A model generated the notes under the pieces. The model had not been told where the DNA came from and did no database searches. It saw only the letters and a list, made by a program, of their open reading frames with translations. From Psychrobacter sp. MF31 (GTDB taxonomy: Bacteria > Pseudomonadota > Gammaproteobacteria > Pseudomonadales > Moraxellaceae): DNA of 64,000 nucleotides. Positions within the stretch are counted from its first letter, which is position 1; each line of letters begins with the position of its first letter. A program made the translations under genes and the position numbers. Of the stretch, positions 60,389 through 64,000 are shown in pieces. The stretch spans positions 682,001-746,000 of the forward strand of contig NZ_JABBDX010000001.1 of assembly GCF_012847335.1 (NCBI RefSeq). Direction: 5' to 3'.

Positions 60389-62827
60389 ATGACGACGTTT
60401 TTTTCATCGTTTGGCGCTCTTAACTTAAGGGCGCCTTTTGCCGTAGGATTGTTAAGCTTAGGGCTTTTGGGTTGCAGCACCGTAAGCGTTAATAAACAAA
60501 CCAGCGCCAAAACCATCACCTCGCAGCGTGGCAATATTGTCACTGACAATAAGTTAAGCAGTCATACGGCATCAGCGCTTTTATCCGCAGGACTTAATGA
60601 GCAAGCTTGCTTAAAGCACTTTGACTTGTGCTTGGCACAGTTGTCCGACAGCTTATTGACCGACCACTATCGGCAAGCGTTAGCCGTTTTCGCCGAACTG
60701 CATTACACCAAAGCTCGCGATTTGCTTGAATCACCCGATTGCAAATCGGCATTGGCAAGAGCGCCCATTGATCCGTATTACGCCAACGCCCGCCCCAGCG
60801 ACTCAGAAGCAAAAACCTTACAACAAAATGCCCAGTCTTGCTTAACAAGCTATCAATCAAGGCTCATTGATGCAGTAAAAACCAGCTATACCTTTTTATT
60901 TTATGACAACCTTAAGCATGATTTTGAAGAAGCAGAGAGTTTAGCGGATAACACCCCAGCTCGGCGCAACCATCGCCTTCCCACCGAGCTTGATATTCAA
61001 AGCCAAGACATTTATAACGCGGCAAGTAACGACATCATCACCCAGCTTTATGATTCCGCTGACAGTCAAGCTCAGCAGTTTGGTAAATCCACCAACATGA
61101 CCGTCAACTATTTGCCAACGACGCTGGACAATAGTGATGCGGCAACAATTGGCAATACGCCTGCACTGATGGGCGACCCAACGCGGCAAGTGAAAGTGAT
61201 GACGCTCTCCTCTGATGACTATAATCTTAATGTCTATTTGCCCAATGAAAACAACTATTTGCAAAATGCAAAAAAGCAAACCTCCGCACTTAGCGATTTA
61301 ATTTCAGCTTATGAGCTTAAACTATCAGGGCTCAACTCCATTAGCAAACGCCCCGGACTTGGCATTAGCCTTGTGGCATCGCTTGATGATCGCTATACCA
61401 CCACCATTCGTCAGCTGCTGGTTTCAACGTTATCAGGACGATTGAGCCAATCAGCAATGAATAGCGCGATGAATGAGGACGATCCGGTATCACGGATTTA
61501 CCCAACCGGTCATCTGCTGATGACTGGTCTCATTCAGCCAAAAGGGAACAGCGTTCTTGATGTGCTATCTAGCAACGAGCTTGATATCCACCTTTATAAT
61601 CCGTATCGCAGCGACAGCGTGGATATATTAGGCGAAAACTATCCGCTGGCAGCTAATTTTTCAGCAAGTTACGGGCTTTGGCTTGCCGAAAATCAGCTCG
61701 ATGGTGTCGGCTACCTAAACTTGCTGGCGCGGCAAAAACAAGCCGTTTTGCCAAAGCTGTTTATGCTTGAGCCTTATGACCCAAATAAGCGCGTGATTAT
61801 TATGCTTCATGGTCTAGCATCAAGCCCTGCCGCTTGGGTCAATTTGACCAATGACATTTTTAACGATGAAACTTTGCGTGATCATTATCAAGTTTGGCAA
61901 GTTTTTTACCCAACCAACTTGCCCATTTTAGAAAACCGCTACCAAATTCAAAAGCTGCTCACCACCGCTTATCAAAACGCTGACCCAAGCGGCAATCAGC
62001 CTGCTAGCAAAAACAGTGTCATTATCAGCCACAGCATGGGCGCGGTGATTGCGCGAATGATGCTCTCTGATGACAATTTGACCCAAAAACTTGATCAATT
62101 ACAAGACGATGACTTACTAAGCAGCAGTAACAAACGGCAAATCGATACCATGCTCAAATCCGCCTTTAGCCGCGAGGAGCTTGGAAAACGCTTTGAGCTT
62201 TCGCCTTTGCCGCAAGTCGATACTGCCGTCTTTTTATCCGCGCCGTTTCAGGGAACGGACTACGCCGATCGCTGGTTTACAAGGGCGCTGCGCCGCGTGA
62301 TTTATTTGCCGCTTAACATCGTCAAAACCGTCACGGACAATCTTGCTGCCATTGCGACCCAAGGCGATTTGGCACAAAATCCACTTGGCGCCCTGTATTT
62401 ACAAAATGGCGCCAGCCAATTAAGTGATAAATCCTCATTTATTAAACTGACTCGCGATTTGAGCATCGATAAAAACGTTACGTATCATTCGATTATTGCC
62501 AGTAACGATTCAGATTTGACCCAAGGCTTAGCACAATTGCAGCCCGGCGGCGCCAAGCTTGATTTGTCCAAAGCCGATGAGGATGAAAACAAAACCTCCC
62601 CTAAAGCCAGCAAAATCTCTGAACCTTTAATTGCGGCAGTCACCGTTGACAATCAAATCGGTCAAGCGCTGACTGAACGCTTATCCGATGGTATCGTGCC
62701 TTATAGCAGCGCGCATCTAAAAGGCGCAGCAAGCGAAACGATCATTTCAGGCGGTCATAGCATTCAGTCCAATCCGCAAACCATTTTAACCTTGCGGCGT
62801 ATTTTGCATGAGCAGCTTAAACAGTGA
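60389..62827 (+). CDS. Large lipoprotein alpha/beta hydrolase
   Basis: The product is 812 residues from the ATG at 60389, ten bases after the previous stop. The signal peptide ends in a lipobox, GLLGC, near residue 30. The first 450 or so residues are not recognisable by eye. The alpha/beta hydrolase domain starts near residue 465 with RVIIMLHGLASSPAAWVNL (oxyanion region). The nucleophile serine is in IISHSMGAVIARMML, close to the G-x-S-x-G pattern but with S in the first place. A late His (GGHSIQSNP) near 788 could complete the triad. It is likely a lipid-anchored lipase or esterase. Substrate unknown. Confidence 0.82.
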   Translation: MTTFFSSFGALNLRAPFAVGLLSLGLLGCSTVSVNKQTSAKTITSQRGNIVTDNKLSSHTASALLSAGLNEQACLKHFDLCLAQLSDSLLTDHYRQALAVFAELHYTKARDLLESPDCKSALARAPIDPYYANARPSDSEAKTLQQNAQSCLTSYQSRLIDAVKTSYTFLFYDNLKHDFEEAESLADNTPARRNHRLPTELDIQSQDIYNAASNDIITQLYDSADSQAQQFGKSTNMTVNYLPTTLDNSDAATIGNTPALMGDPTRQVKVMTLSSDDYNLNVYLPNENNYLQNAKKQTSALSDLISAYELKLSGLNSISKRPGLGISLVASLDDRYTTTIRQLLVSTLSGRLSQSAMNSAMNEDDPVSRIYPTGHLLMTGLIQPKGNSVLDVLSSNELDIHLYNPYRSDSVDILGENYPLAANFSASYGLWLAENQLDGVGYLNLLARQKQAVLPKLFMLEPYDPNKRVIIMLHGLASSPAAWVNLTNDIFNDETLRDHYQVWQVFYPTNLPILENRYQIQKLLTTAYQNADPSGNQPASKNSVIISHSMGAVIARMMLSDDNLTQKLDQLQDDDLLSSSNKRQIDTMLKSAFSREELGKRFELSPLPQVDTAVFLSAPFQGTDYADRWFTRALRRVIYLPLNIVKTVTDNLAAIATQGDLAQNPLGALYLQNGASQLSDKSSFIKLTRDLSIDKNVTYHSIIASNDSDLTQGLAQLQPGGAKLDLSKADEDENKTSPKASKISEPLIAAVTVDNQIGQALTERLSDGIVPYSSAHLKGAASETIISGGHSIQSNPQTILTLRRILHEQLKQ

Positions 62828-63322
62828 CCTTAGTTTTAAAAGACCGCTTTAATTAAGTGGTCATTTTTTTGCCTAATTTTGTCCCTATTTCTTTGTTCGT
62901 TGATCTATTATAAAACCCCAATTTTATCAATGAATTGAAAAGTTTTTCTAAACAATTCTTTGATTATTACTCTATATTTTTTCAATAATTTAAAATGACC
63001 AAATCGTTTGTTTCAGTATTTTGCAGCGGCTTGCGCATGTTAAGGTATGAGCGCATACTATACGGCATGTTGGTTAAAGGTAAGCTTCGCTTAAAAAATG
63101 CGTCCAAAAAATGACTAAGTATTGAGTTAATTTATAAATTATGTAATTTAACTCAACTTAACATTATCAATACAATATAAACTGGCTAATAGCGCTCAAT
63201 AATTTAGCAATAATTCAATAGCCACTTGATAATGAAACGCTTGGCTGCCTTTGCCCAAACCCCACGATGCCAAAGTCAGAATTCTAATTCTGATGACGCT
63301 TACAACTAAAGGGTAGCCGTCT
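62828..63322 (+). other. cydA upstream region
   Basis: This 495-bp gap begins with the terminator of the preceding hydrolase gene (62842-62870). The rest is AT-rich. GAGTTAA (from about 63124) and TTAACTC are inverted over about 30 bp, and GTATG-AGCG-CATAC lies near 63043-63056. Either might be a regulator site for cydA. I cannot identify a named site such as FNR or ArcA with confidence. Confidence 0.4.
62842..62870 (+). terminator. Terminator after the lipoprotein hydrolase gene
   Basis: GACCGCTT pairs with AAGTGGTC around TAATT, with one G-T pair, and is followed by ATTTTTTT. Confidence 0.8.
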
Positions 63323-64000
63323 ATGTTTGCAGCAGTGATTGACCAGCTTGATGCGTTGATGCTGGCACGAATTCAGTTTGCGTTTGTTATCTCCTTTCAC
63401 ATCGTTTTTCCTGCCTTTTCCATCGGTCTTGCCAGCTGGCTGACGGTACTTGAGTTTCGTTGGTTAAAAACTGGCAAGCCCATTTACGCTGAAGTTTATA
63501 AGCATTGGGTCAAAATTTTTGCAGTCGTGTTTGGGATGGGCGTGGTGTCAGGCGTGGTGATGTCCTACCAGTTTGGTACCAACTGGGCGGTGTTCTCCGA
63601 CCGCGCAGGAAACGTGCTTGGACCGTTACTTGCCTATGAAGTGCTCACCGCATTTTTCCTTGAGGCGTCATTTTTGGGAATTATGCTCTTTGGCTGGGGT
63701 CGCGTCAGTAAGCGCATGCATTTTGCGTCAACGGCGATTGTTGCCATTGGCACTTTAATTTCTGGATTTTGGATTTTGTCCGCCAACAGCTTTATGCAAA
63801 CGCCGCAAGGCTTTATGGTCGGCGCAGATGGTCTACTCTACCCGACCGATTGGCTCAAAGTGATCTTTAACCCATCATTTCCGTATCGCTACGCGCACAT
63901 GATTACGGCAGCGTTTTTGTCGACGGCGTTTGTCATTGGTGGTATCGGGGCGTATTACTTACAGTCCAAACGGCATACCGAGCACCGCGCTCATGGTCGC
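63323..64000 (+). CDS. cydA: Cytochrome bd-type (cyanide-insensitive) oxidase subunit I, 5' part
   Basis: The gene starts at 63323 and runs off the right edge after 226 codons. Subunit I of the bd oxidase takes electrons from quinol and reduces oxygen at haem b/d centres. The N-terminal LARIQFAFVISFHIVFPAFSI contains the haem-ligand His. MSYQFGTNWAVFSDRAGNVLGPLLAYEVLTAFFLEASFLGIMLFGW carries the conserved GTNW and E motifs. The wording after GTNW (GNVLGPLLAYEVLTAFFLEA) matches the CioA branch rather than E. coli CydA. cydB/cioB should lie just outside the window. Confidence 0.93.
   Translation, partial: MFAAVIDQLDALMLARIQFAFVISFHIVFPAFSIGLASWLTVLEFRWLKTGKPIYAEVYKHWVKIFAVVFGMGVVSGVVMSYQFGTNWAVFSDRAGNVLGPLLAYEVLTAFFLEASFLGIMLFGWGRVSKRMHFASTAIVAIGTLISGFWILSANSFMQTPQGFMVGADGLLYPTDWLKVIFNPSFPYRYAHMITAAFLSTAFVIGGIGAYYLQSKRHTEHRAHGR

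Overview
This window comes from a gamma-proteobacterium of moderate GC content, most likely a member of the Moraxellaceae close to Psychrobacter or Moraxella. The evidence is inference from protein style: acidic, disordered extensions on otherwise conserved proteins (ClpA, the lipocalin protein, TamA), a long glyceraldehyde-3-phosphate dehydrogenase, a Nudix-ThiE fusion, and the clusters cmk-rpsA-ihfB and tamA-tamB. No database search was possible.

Bases 1-12108 hold a complete-looking type I-F CRISPR-Cas locus, cut only at the left edge. cas2-3 lies on the minus strand and its 3' end is outside the window. It diverges from a plus-strand set csy1-csy2-csy3-csy4 (cas8f, cas5f, cas7f, cas6f). 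A terminator-like hairpin follows, then cas1, a roughly 97-bp leader, and an array of 61 repeats (28 bp) with 60 spacers. The usual I-F1 order is cas1, cas2-3, csy1-4, all in one direction. Here the adaptation genes are split to opposite ends and cas1 abuts the array. The divergent intergenic region holds two dyads with the same CGACA-N5-TGTCG core and a 38-codon open frame between them. This is the most unusual structure in the window.

Bases 12109-18533 carry a META-domain lipoprotein, a TerC-CBS-CorC membrane protein, and a likely quinone or electrophile stress unit. That unit is pirin, glutathionyl-hydroquinone reductase and a nitroreductase, with a divergent LysR regulator and strong dyads in the shared promoter.

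Bases 18646-46240 are ordinary chromosomal housekeeping, mostly on the minus strand: a membrane class III nucleotide cyclase, HIT protein, mfd, rraA, an NAD(P)-binding protein, rpsT (plus strand, GTG start), a histidine phosphatase, pyrF, ihfB, rpsA, cmk, tadA, ung, clpA, clpS, a coiled-coil membrane protein, argC, hemE, proB, obgE, gap and a lipocalin fusion. Many units end in clear intrinsic terminators.

Bases 46554-64000 contain a Nudix-ThiE fusion, a small hemP gene behind a Fur-box-like dyad, the TamA-TamB outer-membrane assembly pair, an LplT-like MFS transporter, coq7, a secreted TPR-like protein followed by a large lipoprotein hydrolase, and the 5' part of a cyanide-insensitive type cydA cut by the right edge. 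I saw no rRNA, tRNA, insertion sequence or prophage.
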